Source: Noviherbaspirillum sp. UKPF54 (GTDB lineage: Bacteria; Pseudomonadota; Gammaproteobacteria; Burkholderiales; Burkholderiaceae_D). From it: a stretch of 64,000 nucleotides of DNA. Positions 26,918 to 36,965 of the stretch are shown piece by piece (the first letter of the stretch is position 1; each line of letters starts with the position of its first letter). The notes under the pieces are model-generated. The model was not told the origin of the DNA. It did not search any database and saw nothing but the letters and a program-made list of their open reading frames with translations. Made by a program: the position numbers and the translations under genes. The stretch lies in assembly GCF_007874125.1 (NCBI RefSeq), contig NZ_CP040128.1, positions 2,232,001-2,296,000 on the forward strand, in the 5' to 3' direction.

Positions 26918-27379
26918 ATGTTAAAACTCACCCCTGCGGAGCGCAGCGCGCTTCGCTCCGAGGCCCACGCGCTCAACCCGGTGGTCATCGTCGGCGACGC
27001 CGGACTGACGCCCGCCGTGCTCAAGGAAATCGATGGCAGCCTGAATGCGCACGGCCTGATCAAGGTCCGCGTAGCCGGCGACGACCGCGATGCGCGCATC
27101 GAAATGTATGGAACCATCTGCGAGCAGCTCGGCGCCGCTCCCATCCAGCATATCGGAAAGCTGCTGGTGCTCTACCGTCCGAAAAAAGAAGCACAAAAGG
27201 AACGCAGCGAAAAACGCGGCAAGGGCCTGCGCGAAGTCACTATCGTCAAGCCCAGCCCGAGCGGCACAAAGCGCCCTACCGTCACAAAGGTAGTGTTAAA
27301 AGGTAACGAGCGGGTAACCGCCGGCGGCCTGATCAAACGCGCCAAGCCGCGCCAGACCAGCAGCAAGAAATCGACTTAA
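26918..27379 (+). CDS. yhbY: YhbY-type CRM-domain RNA-binding ribosome assembly factor
   Basis: About 153 residues. Residues 1-97 are a CRM/YhbY domain (LTPAERSALRSEAHALNPVVIVGDAGLT; GDDRDARIEMYGTICEQLGAAPIQHIGKLLVLYRP), which binds pre-50S rRNA. The basic C-terminal tail (Lys/Arg-rich, about 50 residues, TKVVLKGNERV and KRAKPRQTSSKK) is longer than the roughly 97-residue E. coli protein. An upstream in-frame extension overlaps rlmE antisense and is rejected; ATG 26918 is the natural start. Divergence from rlmE is the conserved arrangement. Confidence 0.92.
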   Translation: MLKLTPAERSALRSEAHALNPVVIVGDAGLTPAVLKEIDGSLNAHGLIKVRVAGDDRDARIEMYGTICEQLGAAPIQHIGKLLVLYRPKKEAQKERSEKRGKGLREVTIVKPSPSGTKRPTVTKVVLKGNERVTAGGLIKRAKPRQTSSKKST

Positions 27380-27383
27380 GCTT

Positions 27384-27833
27384 CTACCGCACGGCCAGAA
27401 CAAGCGCGATAGCCAGCAGGCTCTGAACAAGGTAGAAAGCGCTTGAAATGCCGTGCAGGATGCCGAACTGCGTTCTGGCGTCAGCTGCCATGACTCCTCC
27501 GGGACCGACCGCCTCCTTGAGGGCGGCCATGTACGGATGGAGACCGAAATATCCAATCACCGTGCAAGCCAGCATGCCGGCGACGATCCACGATAGTCTC
27601 CGCCCCGGCTTGCCGCTATGCGGACCCGTCATGCCAGCGGCGAGAGCAAGCAAAACGGTGGCGCAAAATACCGACAGCCATGCTTCGATGCGAAACAGGC
27701 TGCCCGCAATCGAACCGGCCAGCACCTTGTCGTCGAGCGTCGCAAACAAGGTCGGCGCCACCAGATAGCCGATCGTCCACAGGCTGCCAGCCCACAGGGT
27801 TGCGATCAGCAGGCGGGCAGGTGCGGCGAGCAT
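27384..27833 (-). CDS. DUF4149 inner membrane protein
   Basis: A 149-residue four-segment membrane protein (about residues 5-25, 45-70, 80-100, 125-146) with the DUF4149 start LLIATLWAGSLWTIGYLVAPTLFATL. Function unknown. It sits 6 bp after greA on the same strand and is probably co-transcribed with it, a conserved betaproteobacterial pairing. It converges with yhbY, with only 4 bp between the stops. Confidence 0.87.
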   Translation of the reverse strand: MLAAPARLLIATLWAGSLWTIGYLVAPTLFATLDDKVLAGSIAGSLFRIEAWLSVFCATVLLALAAGMTGPHSGKPGRRLSWIVAGMLACTVIGYFGLHPYMAALKEAVGPGGVMAADARTQFGILHGISSAFYLVQSLLAIALVLAVR

Positions 27834-27839
27834 GGCAGA

Positions 27840-28316
27840 TCAGATATAACGGACTTCGAGAACTTCGTATTCACGCACGCCGGAAGGTGCATTCACTTCG
27901 ACCACATCACCGGCGTATTTGCCGATCAACGCGCGAGCGATCGGGGAAGTGATCGACACTTTCTTCTCTTTCAGGTCGGCTTCGTCCTCGCCGACGATCT
28001 GGTAGGTGACCTTCTGGCCGGACTCGAGGTCTTCCAGGTCGACGGTCGAGGCAAACACGATGCGGCCTTCCGCATCCAGCACCGCAGGGTCGATGATTTG
28101 CGCCGCGCTCAACTTGCCTTCGAGTTCGGCGATGCGCCCTTCGATAAAGGCCTGGCGCTCTTTCGCCGCATCGTACTCGGCATTTTCGGACAGGTCGCCC
28201 TGCGCGCGCGCCTCGGAAATCGCATTGATGACTGCCGGGCGATCTTTGGTCTTCAGGCGATGCAGCTCTTCCTTCAAGAGTTCTGCACCGCGCTTGGTAA
28301 TAGGAACTGTGCTCAT
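27840..28316 (-). CDS. greA: Transcription elongation factor GreA
   Basis: A 158-residue GreA. The N-terminal coiled coil carries the catalytic acidic tip (ARAQGDLSENAEYDAAKERQAF, residues about 37-58), followed by the C-terminal FKBP-like domain (TVDLEDLESGQKVTYQIVGEDEAD, SPIARALIGKYAGDVVEVNAPSG). It stimulates transcript cleavage by backtracked RNA polymerase. It lies downstream of carB, separated by a long compound stem-loop. Confidence 0.98.
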   Translation of the reverse strand: MSTVPITKRGAELLKEELHRLKTKDRPAVINAISEARAQGDLSENAEYDAAKERQAFIEGRIAELEGKLSAAQIIDPAVLDAEGRIVFASTVDLEDLESGQKVTYQIVGEDEADLKEKKVSITSPIARALIGKYAGDVVEVNAPSGVREYEVLEVRYI

Positions 28317-28340
28317 GCTTTTCTATTGATCAAATGAAAA

Positions 28341-28397
28341 CCACAGAGGTCACAAATAGTGCCGGGAAGAACCCGGTACCGTTTGTGACCTCTGTGG
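28341..28397 (-). terminator. Compound stem-loop downstream of carB
   Basis: A perfect 16-bp outer stem (28341-28356 with 28382-28397) encloses an inner hairpin CCGGG / CCCGG (28362-28366, 28372-28376). On the minus strand it comes 19 bp after the carB stop and is followed by TTTTCATTTG, so it may end the carAB transcript before greA. The outer arm CCACAGAGGTCACAAA resembles repetitive sequences reported in many beta- and gammaproteobacterial genomes. Confidence 0.7.
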
Positions 28398-28415
28398 CGA
28401 GATTAAATTATCGGG

Positions 28416-31400
28416 TTAGTGTAAGGTTTTATGCAGGCCTTGTAAATCGTAGACATGCAACTCATCAAGATGCCGCATGCCTTCGACTGCCGCCTCCGCA
28501 CCGGCAATCGTCGTGTACGTGGTGGCCCGCGCCAGCAGCGCCGAGGTACGAATGGCGCGCGAATCGGCGATTGCCGTGCGCTTTTCCTCGACGGTGTTGA
28601 TGACCATGACAATCTCGTTGTTCTTGATCATATCAACCACGTGCGGACGCCCCTCCACCACCTTGTTGACGGCGGTAACCGGAATGCCGGCCGCGCTGAT
28701 TGCTGCTGCGGTTCCCCTGGTCGCGACCAACGTGAAACCGAGCCCGGCCAAGTCTTTCGCCACCTGCACTGCGCGCGGCTTGTCGCTGTTCTTGACGCTC
28801 AAGAAAACCTTGCCTGATTTCGGTAGCTTCACGCCTGCACCCAGCTGCGACTTGACGAAGGCTTCGCCGAAGGTCTTGCCCACGCCCATTACTTCGCCGG
28901 TCGATTTCATTTCCGGGCCGAGGATGGTATCGACGCCCGGGAACTTATTGAACGGGAATACGGCTTCTTTCACGCTGTAGTACGAAGGCACCACTTCGTC
29001 CTTGACGCCCTGGCTGTCGAGCGACTGGCCGACCATGCAGCGCGCGGCGATCTTCGCTAGCTGCAGCCCGGTCGCCTTCGACACGTACGGCACGGTGCGC
29101 GAGGCACGCGGGTTCACTTCCAGAACGAACACCACATCCTGCAGCTTGCCGTCGATTTCCTGCTGCTGGATAGCGAACTGCACGTTCATCAGGCCGACCA
29201 CGTTCAGGCCCTTGGCCATCAGCGCGGTCTGACGCTTCAGTTCGGCGATCGTTTCCGGCGACAGCGAATACGGCGGCAGCGAGCAGGCGGAGTCGCCCGA
29301 GTGCACGCCAGCCTGTTCGATGTGTTCCATCACGCCGCCGATGAAAGTGCGCTGGCCGTCCGACAGGCAGTCGACGTCGACTTCGATCGCATCGTTCAGG
29401 AAGCGGTCGAGCAGCACCGGCGAATCGTTCGAGACCTTCACCGCTTCGCGCATGTAGCGCTCCAGGTCGCGCTGCTCGTGCACGATTTCCATCGCACGGC
29501 CGCCCAGCACGTAGGAGGGGCGCACCACCAGCGGGTAGCCGATTTCCTGCGCCAGCTTCAATGCTTCTTCCTCGGTGCGCGCCGTGCGGTTCGGCGGCTG
29601 ACGCAGGCCCAGGTCCTGCAGCAGCTTCTGGAAACGCTCGCGGTCTTCGGCGGCATCGATCATGTCGGGCGAGGTGCCGACGATGGGCACGCCATTCGCT
29701 TCCAGATCGAGCGCCAGCTTCAGCGGCGTCTGGCCGCCATACTGCACGATCACGCCGTACGGTTTTTCCTTGTCGACGATTTCCAGCACATCTTCCAGCG
29801 TCAGCGGCTCGAAGTACAGGCGGTCGGAGGTGTCGTAGTCGGTCGATACCGTCTCCGGGTTGCAGTTGACCATGATGGTCTCGTAGCCGTCTTCGCGCAT
29901 CGCCAGTGCCGCGTGCACGCAGCAATAGTCGAATTCGATGCCCTGCCCGATGCGGTTCGGACCGCCGCCCAGCACCATGATCTTCTTCTTGCCGGTCGGC
30001 TGCGACTCGCACTCTTCATCATAGGTCGAGTACATGTAGGCCGTATTGGTCGCGAATTCGCCGGCGCAAGTGTCGACGCGCTTGTACACCGGGCGCACGT
30101 TGAATTCGCGGCGGCGGTTGCGCACTTCCTTGTCGGTCGTCTTCAACAGCTTGGCCAGTCGACGGTCGGCAAAACCCTTCTGCTTCAGCTTGAACAGCAT
30201 TGCCTTGTCGAGATCTTCGAGCTTCTGCTTTTCCAGCCACAATTCGATGTCGACGATTTCCTTGATCTGCACCAGGAACCACGGGTCGATGTGCGTGAGC
30301 TGATGCACCTCTTCCAGCGAAAAACCCTTTGCGAACGCGTCGCCGACGTACCAGATGCGTTCCGGACCGGGCTCGCCCAGCTGCTCTTCGATGGTTTCGC
30401 GGTCGGTGGTCTTTTCGTTCATGCCGTCGACGCCGACTTCCAGGCCGCGCAGCGCCTTCTGGAACGATTCCTGGAAGGTGCGGCCGATCGCCATCACCTC
30501 GCCCACCGATTTCATCTGGGTGGTCAGGTGGCTGTCGGCCTGCGGGAATTTTTCGAATGCGAAACGCGGCACCTTGGTCACGACATAGTCGATGGAGGGC
30601 TCGAACGAAGCCGGCGTGGCGCCACCAGTGATTTCGTTGCGCAATTCATCCAGCGTGAAGCCGACCGCGAGTTTCGCGGCGACTTTCGCGATCGGGAAGC
30701 CGGTCGCCTTCGACGCCAGCGCGGACGAACGCGACACGCGCGGGTTCATCTCGATCACTATCATGCGGCCATCGGCCGGATTGACCGCGAACTGCACGTT
30801 GGAGCCGCCTGTGTCCACGCCGATCTCGCGCAGCACCGCCAGCGAGGCGTTGCGCATGATCTGGTATTCCTTGTCGGTCAGCGTCTGAGCAGGAGCAACG
30901 GTGATCGAGTCGCCGGTATGCACGCCCATCGGATCGAGGTTTTCGATCGAGCAAACGATGATGCAGTTGTCCTTCTTGTCGCGCACCACTTCCATCTCGT
31001 ACTCTTTCCAGCCGATCAGGGATTCCTCGATCAGCAGTTCCGAGGTCGGCGACGCTTCCAGGCCGCGCTTGCAGATGGTTTCGAATTCTTCCGGGTTGTA
31101 CGCGATGCCGCCACCGGTGCCGCCCATCGTGAACGACGGGCGGATGATGACCGGGAAGCCGATTTCGCGCTGCACCGCCCACGATTCTTCCATCGTGTGC
31201 GACACGCCCGAGCGGGCCGAGCCCAGGCCGATCTTGGTCATCGCTGCCTTGAACTTGGAGCGGTCTTCGGCCTTGTCGATCGCTTCCGGGGTGGCGCCGA
31301 TCAGTTCGCACTTGTACTTGTCGAGCACGCCGTTGCGGCTCAGGTCGAGCGCGCAGTTCAGCGCGGTCTGGCCGCCCATGGTCGGCAGGATCGCATCCGG

Positions 31401-31646
31401 ACGCTCCTTGGCGATGATGCGCTCCACCACCTGCCAGGTGATCGGCTCGATGTAGGTGACGTCGGCCATTTCCGGGTCGGTCATGATGGTCGCCGGATTG
31501 CTGTTGACCAGGATGACCTTGTAGCCCTCTTCGCGCAATGCCTTGCAGGCCTGCGCGCCGGAGTAGTCGAATTCGCACGCCTGGCCGATGATGATCGGGC
31601 CGGCGCCAATGATCAGGATGCTTTTGATGTCTGTGCGCTTAGGCAT
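28416..31646 (-). CDS. carB: Carbamoyl-phosphate synthase large subunit
   Basis: A 1076-residue CarB with the usual duplicated architecture: two ATP-grasp synthetase halves (about residues 1-400 and 550-935, with [19 protein letters not shown] and [19 protein letters not shown] as paired signatures), an oligomerisation region between them, and an MGS-like allosteric domain at the C terminus. It makes carbamoyl phosphate for arginine and pyrimidines from bicarbonate, ammonia and two ATP. Its start overlaps the carA stop by 8 bp. Confidence 0.98.
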   Translation of the reverse strand: MPKRTDIKSILIIGAGPIIIGQACEFDYSGAQACKALREEGYKVILVNSNPATIMTDPEMADVTYIEPITWQVVERIIAKERPDAILPTMGGQTALNCALDLSRNGVLDKYKCELIGATPEAIDKAEDRSKFKAAMTKIGLGSARSGVSHTMEESWAVQREIGFPVIIRPSFTMGGTGGGIAYNPEEFETICKRGLEASPTSELLIEESLIGWKEYEMEVVRDKKDNCIIVCSIENLDPMGVHTGDSITVAPAQTLTDKEYQIMRNASLAVLREIGVDTGGSNVQFAVNPADGRMIVIEMNPRVSRSSALASKATGFPIAKVAAKLAVGFTLDELRNEITGGATPASFEPSIDYVVTKVPRFAFEKFPQADSHLTTQMKSVGEVMAIGRTFQESFQKALRGLEVGVDGMNEKTTDRETIEEQLGEPGPERIWYVGDAFAKGFSLEEVHQLTHIDPWFLVQIKEIVDIELWLEKQKLEDLDKAMLFKLKQKGFADRRLAKLLKTTDKEVRNRRREFNVRPVYKRVDTCAGEFATNTAYMYSTYDEECESQPTGKKKIMVLGGGPNRIGQGIEFDYCCVHAALAMREDGYETIMVNCNPETVSTDYDTSDRLYFEPLTLEDVLEIVDKEKPYGVIVQYGGQTPLKLALDLEANGVPIVGTSPDMIDAAEDRERFQKLLQDLGLRQPPNRTARTEEEALKLAQEIGYPLVVRPSYVLGGRAMEIVHEQRDLERYMREAVKVSNDSPVLLDRFLNDAIEVDVDCLSDGQRTFIGGVMEHIEQAGVHSGDSACSLPPYSLSPETIAELKRQTALMAKGLNVVGLMNVQFAIQQQEIDGKLQDVVFVLEVNPRASRTVPYVSKATGLQLAKIAARCMVGQSLDSQGVKDEVVPSYYSVKEAVFPFNKFPGVDTILGPEMKSTGEVMGVGKTFGEAFVKSQLGAGVKLPKSGKVFLSVKNSDKPRAVQVAKDLAGLGFTLVATRGTAAAISAAGIPVTAVNKVVEGRPHVVDMIKNNEIVMVINTVEEKRTAIADSRAIRTSALLARATTYTTIAGAEAAVEGMRHLDELHVYDLQGLHKTLH

Positions 31647-32793
31647 TTTTGTGTTTCTCCATCATCGCCACGAAGCGATCGAACAGGGGGGCGATGTCGT
31701 GCGGTCCGGGCGACGCCTCGGGGTGGCCCTGGAAGCAGAATGCGGGTTTGTCGGTGCGCGCGAAGCCCTGCAGCGAACCGTCGAACAGCGACACATGGGT
31801 GACGCGGCAGTTGGCCGGCAGTGTTTCCTGGTCCACCGCGAAACCGTGGTTTTGCGAGGTAATCATCACCTGTTTGGTGTCGAGATCCTGCACCGGATGG
31901 TTTGCGCCGTGATGGCCGAACTTCATCTTGAGCGTCTTCGCGCCGGAGGCCAGCGCCATGATCTGGTGGCCGAGGCAGATGCCGAAAGTCGGAATGCCGC
32001 GCTCGATCAGTTCCTTCGTCGCCGCGATCGCGTAGTCGCACGGCTCCGGGTCGCCGGGACCGTTGGACAGGAAGATGCCGTCCGGGTTCAGCGCGAGCGC
32101 GTCGGCTGCCGACGCCTGAGCCGGCAGCACGGTCACCTTGCAACCGCGCGCGGCAAGCATGCGCAGGATGTTGTACTTTACGCCGTAGTCGAAGGCCACG
32201 ACGTGGAATTTTGGATTAGCCTGCTGGCCGTAGCCAGAGCCCAGCGACCATTCGGTCTCGCTCCACACGTACGGCTTGGCGGTGGATACGACCTTGGCCA
32301 GGTCCATGCCGGCCAGGCCGGGGAACGATTTCGCCAGCGCCAGCGCCTCTTCGGCGTTGGCCGCTTCGCCCGCCAGGATCGCGCCGTTCTGCGCGCCTTT
32401 TTCGCGCAGGATGCGCGTCAGCTTGCGGGTATCGATGCCGGCGATGCCGACCACGTTCTGGGATTTCAGGTAATCCGACAGGCTTTGCGTGGAGCGGAAG
32501 TTCGACGCCAACAGCGGCAGATCCTTGATGATCAGGCCAGCCGCATGGATCTTGCTCGCTTCGACGTCTTCTTCATTGATGCCGACGTTGCCGATATGCG
32601 GATAGGTCAAGGTGACGATCTGACGGCAGTAACTGGGGTCGGTCAGGATTTCCTGATAGCCGGTGATGGCCGTGTTGAACACGACTTCGCCGATCGTATG
32701 ACCGGAAGCACCGATGGAAAAACCCTGGAAAATCGACCCGTCTGCAAGCGCTAGGATGGCCGGAACTGATTGGCCAGAAAAAAATGGCAGCAA
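31639..32793 (-). CDS. carA: Carbamoyl-phosphate synthase small (glutaminase) subunit
   Basis: A 384-residue CarA. The C-terminal class I glutamine amidotransferase domain has the nucleophile loop FGICLGHQ, and the His-Glu pair in [12 protein letters not shown]. It supplies ammonia to CarB. The start codon is TTG at 32793: AGGAG lies 7 nt upstream and the next residues [18 protein letters not shown] match the family start. It overlaps carB by 8 bp (translational coupling). A strong promoter lies 145-173 bp upstream, leaving a leader of about 135 nt. Confidence 0.97.
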   Translation of the reverse strand: MLPFFSGQSVPAILALADGSIFQGFSIGASGHTIGEVVFNTAITGYQEILTDPSYCRQIVTLTYPHIGNVGINEEDVEASKIHAAGLIIKDLPLLASNFRSTQSLSDYLKSQNVVGIAGIDTRKLTRILREKGAQNGAILAGEAANAEEALALAKSFPGLAGMDLAKVVSTAKPYVWSETEWSLGSGYGQQANPKFHVVAFDYGVKYNILRMLAARGCKVTVLPAQASAADALALNPDGIFLSNGPGDPEPCDYAIAATKELIERGIPTFGICLGHQIMALASGAKTLKMKFGHHGANHPVQDLDTKQVMITSQNHGFAVDQETLPANCRVTHVSLFDGSLQGFARTDKPAFCFQGHPEASPGPHDIAPLFDRFVAMMEKHKNA

Positions 32794-32937
32794 GGGTAAC
32801 TCCTGAGATTGTTACCGCCGCTGCGCCGCGCCAGAACGACCGTCAACCGAACGGCATGCGTTAGGGTGCTGTGGGTCTTTTTGGGACGTGATGGAAGGGG
32901 TATGCGCTACGGCGGACTGATTTGGTTAAACCCCAAA

Positions 32938-32966
32938 ATTATAGCCGAATACGCACTTCCCTGCAA
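32938..32966 (-). promoter_or_regulatory. Sigma70 promoter of carAB
   Basis: On the minus strand TTGCAG (32961-32966) and a perfect TATAAT (32938-32943) are separated by 17 bp. Transcription would start near 32931, giving a leader of about 138 nt before the TTG start of carA. The leader may hold pyrimidine or arginine control, but no conserved element was recognised. Confidence 0.8.
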
Positions 32967-33018
32967 TGCCGTAAGCCTGATGTAAGACTCGTCCGCCGGC
33001 CATGCCGACGGAGGCCCT

Positions 33019-33426
33019 TCAGAGACCGAGCGAGGCGATTCCCGCCCTGGCGATCTGCACATCTTCGGCGGACCTGACGCCGGATACGCCGACCGCGCCG
33101 AGGCACTGGCCATCCGCCATGATAGGGACGCCACCTTCGATCATGCCTTCCAGGACCGGCGCGCTCATGAAGGAAAAGCGGCCGTTATTGATCATGTCTT
33201 CGTAAATCTTGGTTTCGCGCCGGCCGAGCGCCGCGGTTTTCGCCTTGGCCTGCGCCATGTCGACCGAAATCGGCGCCACGCCGTCCATGCGCTGCAACCA
33301 CAGCAACTGGCCGCCATCATCGACCACGGAAATCGTCACCGCCCAGTTGTGGGCCCTTGCTTCCGCCTCGGCGGCCGCCGCGATTTTCTTGACTTCGTCC
33401 AACGTCAGAACTTGCTTGGATAACAT
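33019..33426 (-). CDS. GlcG/HbpS-family (DUF336) protein
   Basis: About 135 residues of the GlcG/HbpS fold: LTLDEVKKIAAAAEAEA, VTISVVDDGGQLLWLQRMDGVAP, KAKTAALGRRETK and the C-terminal GGVPIMADGQCLGAVGVSGV. Members include heme-binding and glycolate-utilisation-associated proteins; the true ligand here is unknown. ATG 33426 is favoured over ATG 33429 because GGGAG is 5 nt away, and an in-frame longer start at 33471 lacks a ribosome site. It stands alone upstream of the response regulator. Confidence 0.88.
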   Translation of the reverse strand: MLSKQVLTLDEVKKIAAAAEAEARAHNWAVTISVVDDGGQLLWLQRMDGVAPISVDMAQAKAKTAALGRRETKIYEDMINNGRFSFMSAPVLEGMIEGGVPIMADGQCLGAVGVSGVRSAEDVQIARAGIASLGL

Positions 33427-33499
33427 CATCTCTCCCGCGAAAATTGAAGGGAGGATTGTACGACAGGCCAACCGTGCGAGACGCCGGAAAATTACCGGT

Positions 33500-34657
33500 T
33501 TACCGGCCGTCCTGTTGCAATGCCAGTTCGACCAAGGCTCGCAAATCGGCCGGCAGCTTGTCGAGATGCGGCAGCACCTCCGCTTGCCGTCCCTCCCGGA
33601 TCCACTGAACCAGCACCGGCACCTCGGGAACGCCGGCGTCGATTGAAGCGCTTGGCACGAGCGGCTGAACCGCCGCGGACACGGCTGCCCTGGAACGCAG
33701 CAGGACCTCTTCTTCGGTGCGTCCCACGATGCCGGTTAGCGCGCAATTCAGTCCCAGCACGGCGCGCCGGTGAGCCATCCCGGCCAGCGTATCGAACGTC
33801 CGGTGCTGCGTATCCTCGGCGTCGTCACTTAACGACACCACGCCGCAACTGGCAATCAATGACAGTCGATCGTCGTGCACCAGGTCGGCGCTGGCAATGG
33901 CCTTGCATACCCGCCGCGCAAAGTAGCGTGCTGCATCGAAATTGATGCTGCCGGTCGCCAGTGTGAACTCCGCTTCGCCGGTCCGGGCAACGAGGTCGGT
34001 CTGGCGCACGTTACGCTGCAAAAGCTGGCCGATCGCGTCGACCACGCCAGCCGGCAGCACCGACTGCTCCGGACTGAGGCATCTCAGGCCGACGCAAACA
34101 TTCAGGACGACGAAGTTTTTCCGGTTCTTGACGGCGTTTGCCAGCAGCACCGCCGCCTGCGTGCGCAGCACGTCGGCCGAAGGCAGATCAACCGTCTCCA
34201 CCTGCGCGTGGCGCACCAGCGCCTCCAGGCTGTGTTCGAATTCGCGTTGCGTTGCCACCAGCTTGGACAGGATGTCCAGTCGGGACAACAGCTGCGCGGT
34301 GCCGATCCCCTTGGTGATCAGGTCGGTTGCACCGGCCGCCTTGGCGCGCTCGCGCTCCGCGTTTTCGTCGCTGCCCGACACCACGACCACGGGAATATCC
34401 CGGATGCGGCCGATCTTCGAACCGCGAATGCGCTGCAGCAGGCCATAGCCGTCCAGCTTCGGCATTGTCAGGTCGGTGATGACGACGCGGATATTCGGAT
34501 CGATCAACAGTGTTTCCCAAGCCTCTTCCCCGTTGAGTGCCTCGCGGAATTCGAACATGCCTTCGATGTGTTTGATCAGCGACGCGCGCACGATGCGTGA
34601 GTCGTCGGCAATCAATACCCTGGGCTTGACGGAAATGTCGGGGGCGAGCGTGGCCAT
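33500..34657 (-). CDS. Response regulator with degenerate GGDEF-like output domain
   Basis: A 385-residue protein. Residues about 12-130 form a receiver domain: VLIADDSRIVRASL, TDLTMPKLDG with the phospho-acceptor Asp, VVSGSDENA, TKGIG. Residues about 165-310 have the layout of a GGDEF domain, but the signature reads ARTGEAEFTLA, so no diguanylate cyclase activity is expected. The C-terminal tail (about 310-385) is unclassified. It may bind c-di-GMP-related targets or act as a scaffold. It is transcribed alone, divergent from the peptidase gene. Confidence 0.82.
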   Translation of the reverse strand: MATLAPDISVKPRVLIADDSRIVRASLIKHIEGMFEFREALNGEEAWETLLIDPNIRVVITDLTMPKLDGYGLLQRIRGSKIGRIRDIPVVVVSGSDENAERERAKAAGATDLITKGIGTAQLLSRLDILSKLVATQREFEHSLEALVRHAQVETVDLPSADVLRTQAAVLLANAVKNRKNFVVLNVCVGLRCLSPEQSVLPAGVVDAIGQLLQRNVRQTDLVARTGEAEFTLATGSINFDAARYFARRVCKAIASADLVHDDRLSLIASCGVVSLSDDAEDTQHRTFDTLAGMAHRRAVLGLNCALTGIVGRTEEEVLLRSRAAVSAAVQPLVPSASIDAGVPEVPVLVQWIREGRQAEVLPHLDKLPADLRALVELALQQDGR

Positions 34658-34771
34658 GCTGGTTGATCAAAAAAGATGCACTACTACAAGGATACCTTCG
34701 CACACTATTTTTTGACAGCACTACCCGATTCCCTTACATTGCAACTGTCACGCCGAAGAAACATTATCAAC

Positions 34772-35311
34772 ATGACATCACCATCCCTCCCTCAGCGCTT
34801 CCGACTCCGCCTCTGCGCGGTGGCCGCGGTCGCCTGCCTCTCCGGGATGGCTTTCGGCGCCGAACCACAAAGCACGGAGCCGGTCCCCGCCACGGCATTG
34901 ACTAAATTACATAACCTGACCAGCCGGGCATCCGAGCTGGCGATTCAGGCCATGGGCATGATCGGTATCCGCTACAAGTACGGCGGCGACGCGCCTGAAA
35001 GCGGCCTGGATTGCAGCGGCCTGGTGCGCTATGTGTTCAAGCAGGTGTGGGGCAAGGATTTGCCGCGCACATCGGAACAGATCAGCCACGTCGGCCAGCA
35101 TGTGGATACGAATGATTTGCGGCCAGGGGACCTAGTTTTCTACAATACCTTGCGCCGTGGCTTTTCGCATGTCGGCATTTATTTGGGCGACAACAAGTTC
35201 ATCCACGCGCCCTCCAGCGGCGGCCAGGTCCGGATCGAAAGCATGGACCTGAGCTACTGGAAGCAACGCTTCAACGGCGCGCGCCGGATCAACGAGCCTG
35301 AACAACAGTAA
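34772..35311 (+). CDS. Exported NlpC/P60 (C40) peptidase
   Basis: About 179 residues from ATG 34772, with a signal peptide (LRLCAVAAVACLSGMAFGA). The C40 domain (about residues 55-170) has the catalytic Cys in LDCSGLVRYVF and the His in SHVGIYLGD with the third polar residue in FIHAPSSGG. Such enzymes cut gamma-D-glutamyl-meso-DAP bonds in peptidoglycan stem peptides. An in-frame upstream start at 34676 would disrupt the signal peptide and is rejected. It converges with the patatin gene (10-bp gap). Confidence 0.9.
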   Translation: MTSPSLPQRFRLRLCAVAAVACLSGMAFGAEPQSTEPVPATALTKLHNLTSRASELAIQAMGMIGIRYKYGGDAPESGLDCSGLVRYVFKQVWGKDLPRTSEQISHVGQHVDTNDLRPGDLVFYNTLRRGFSHVGIYLGDNKFIHAPSSGGQVRIESMDLSYWKQRFNGARRINEPEQQ

Positions 35312-35321
35312 TAACAGCGCC

Positions 35322-36224
35322 CTACTGCGTCCGCTTGGCCGCCAGTTTCTGCTTCAATTCCGCCATCGCCGCCGTCGCCGCCTGCTCGCCGGCGAGAATG
35401 GCCGTATTCCTGCCAGGGAAATCGTTGCCCTTCATGGTCCCGAGGCGCGGCTGGATCACCACATCCGCCTCTTTCAATTCATAGTGATTGATACTCTGGC
35501 CCATGATGGCAAACGTCTGCAACAGCACTTCCAGCGAACTGGACGCCGGTTGCGCATCGGGCTGCGCCGAGATATTCACCGCGATCACGAAATCCGCGCC
35601 CATTTCCCGTGCAAAGCGCACCGGCACCGGCGAAACGAGGCCGCCGTCGACATAGGAGTGATCGCCGATGCGCACCGGCTGGAACACGCTGGGCACGGCC
35701 GACGAAGCGCGCACCGCGGCGCCGGTATTGCCGCGCCTGAACAGGATCGGCGCGCCGCTGTTGAGGTCGGTGGCCACCGCGCCGAACGGAATCTTCAGTT
35801 TTTCCAGCGGCACTTGATTGACCGCCCTGTTCACATAGTTTTGCAAGGCCTCGCCCTTGAGCACGCCGGTTGCCTTGGAAAAGAATGGCAGCGACCAGTC
35901 CGAAATCGTCGCCTCATCCATTTCCAGAGCGAGCTTGTGCAAGGCGAAACCGTTGTTGCCGGCAGCGTAAAGCGCGCCGACCACGCTGCCGGCGCTGGTG
36001 CCGACCACGATGTCGGGCACGATGCCTTGCGCCTCCAGCGCCTTGATCACGCCGATATGCGCGAAGCCGCGCGCGGCGCCGCCGCCCAGGGCGAGGCCGA
36101 TCTTGACCGGGCGCGCCGGCTTCGGTTGGCTGGCGACTTGCGGCACGGGCGGCGCGGTGGTGCAGGCAGCAAGCAAAAACAGGGTGGACAGCAGGGAGAT
36201 GATGGATGAACGTAGGCGATACAT
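35322..36224 (-). CDS. Patatin-like phospholipase lipoprotein
   Basis: A 300-residue RssA-type patatin. The N terminus is a lipoprotein signal (LLSTLFLLAAC, lipidated Cys near residue 21). The oxyanion loop is GLALGGGAARGFAHIGVIKAL, the nucleophile GTSAGS (Ser near residue 75), and the Asp dyad partner is in VDGGLVSPVP. It is likely a lipid acyl hydrolase in the cell envelope. Transcribed on its own, convergent with the NlpC/P60 gene. Confidence 0.92.
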   Translation of the reverse strand: MYRLRSSIISLLSTLFLLAACTTAPPVPQVASQPKPARPVKIGLALGGGAARGFAHIGVIKALEAQGIVPDIVVGTSAGSVVGALYAAGNNGFALHKLALEMDEATISDWSLPFFSKATGVLKGEALQNYVNRAVNQVPLEKLKIPFGAVATDLNSGAPILFRRGNTGAAVRASSAVPSVFQPVRIGDHSYVDGGLVSPVPVRFAREMGADFVIAVNISAQPDAQPASSSLEVLLQTFAIMGQSINHYELKEADVVIQPRLGTMKGNDFPGRNTAILAGEQAATAAMAELKQKLAAKRTQ

Positions 36225-36359
36225 GAAATGTCGGCGGCGCCAGGGAGCACCTGAACAGCAGTTAAAAAACAGGCGGCCGGCCGAAGCACAAACGGCCCGG
36301 CGGCTAGAAAAGATGGAAATTGTAGCGGATGTCCAGGAATCAAGATCGCCTTCGCGGCG

Positions 36360-36965
36360 TCATCGCTGTATCAGCGACGGGCCCAGCCCCTGCAGCGGCC
36401 CGAGCGGATTGCGTTCGTTTTCCAGTTGATGCACCTTGGGCTTGCCGCTCCAGGTCTTGTAGACGACGGTTTCATTCTTGATAACCACGACGGCATCGAA
36501 CTGCCAGCCAGAGACATCGACCTGCCGGCGGAAATTCAGGAAATCCAGCCAGAAGTTGCCATATCGGTTGCGCTGCAGGGAAAGCTGCTCGATTTCATAG
36601 GCAAAACACCGCGCCTGCGCCGATACGCATTTCTGCAAGCCGGGATCAAGCAAGCCGATGTCGAAGGAAGTGGACGGCACCAGCCGGCGCAACAGATCGG
36701 TGTGGCTCAGCAATGCGACGTTCGTGGTTTTGTCGGGATCGATGCCGAGCGCTTTCAATTCCGTCAGGGTCGTCTGGCCGGGAACGATGCTATTGAACAT
36801 CGCTTGCGCCTCGGCATAGCTGTGCCAGGGCGTCCGGGTTTCCTGGCGCGCGTCGGGCAGCAGGCTGGAGCAAGCAGTCGTTGCGGCCAGCAAGCACGCC
36901 ACAATGGTCCTTGCCAACACAGGCTGCAATGGTCCGTTGGGCTGAGTCAGGGGAAGGAGCCGCAT
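36360..36965 (-). CDS. Hypothetical lipoprotein
   Basis: About 201 residues from ATG 36965 (an ATG at 36992 is also in frame). A lipobox (LLAATTACSS) follows a hydrophobic stretch. The mature part has a SmpA/BamE-like opening (SYAEAQAMFNSIVPGQTTLTELKALGIDP), typical of small outer membrane lipoproteins, and a C-terminal beta-rich segment with an FDAVVVIKNETVVYKTWSG turn. Function unknown. It lies immediately downstream of phoR but 66 bp past its stop, so it may or may not belong to the pho transcript. Confidence 0.78.
   Translation of the reverse strand: MRLLPLTQPNGPLQPVLARTIVACLLAATTACSSLLPDARQETRTPWHSYAEAQAMFNSIVPGQTTLTELKALGIDPDKTTNVALLSHTDLLRRLVPSTSFDIGLLDPGLQKCVSAQARCFAYEIEQLSLQRNRYGNFWLDFLNFRRQVDVSGWQFDAVVVIKNETVVYKTWSGKPKVHQLENERNPLGPLQGLGPSLIQR

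Noticed and set aside
29301..31802. 833-codon plus-strand open frame
   Set aside because: Antisense shadow of carB; His/Arg/Asp-rich composition and no recognisable domain.
34676..34771. Longer N terminus for the NlpC/P60 gene
   Set aside because: It would bury the signal peptide; ATG 34772 gives a normal export signal.
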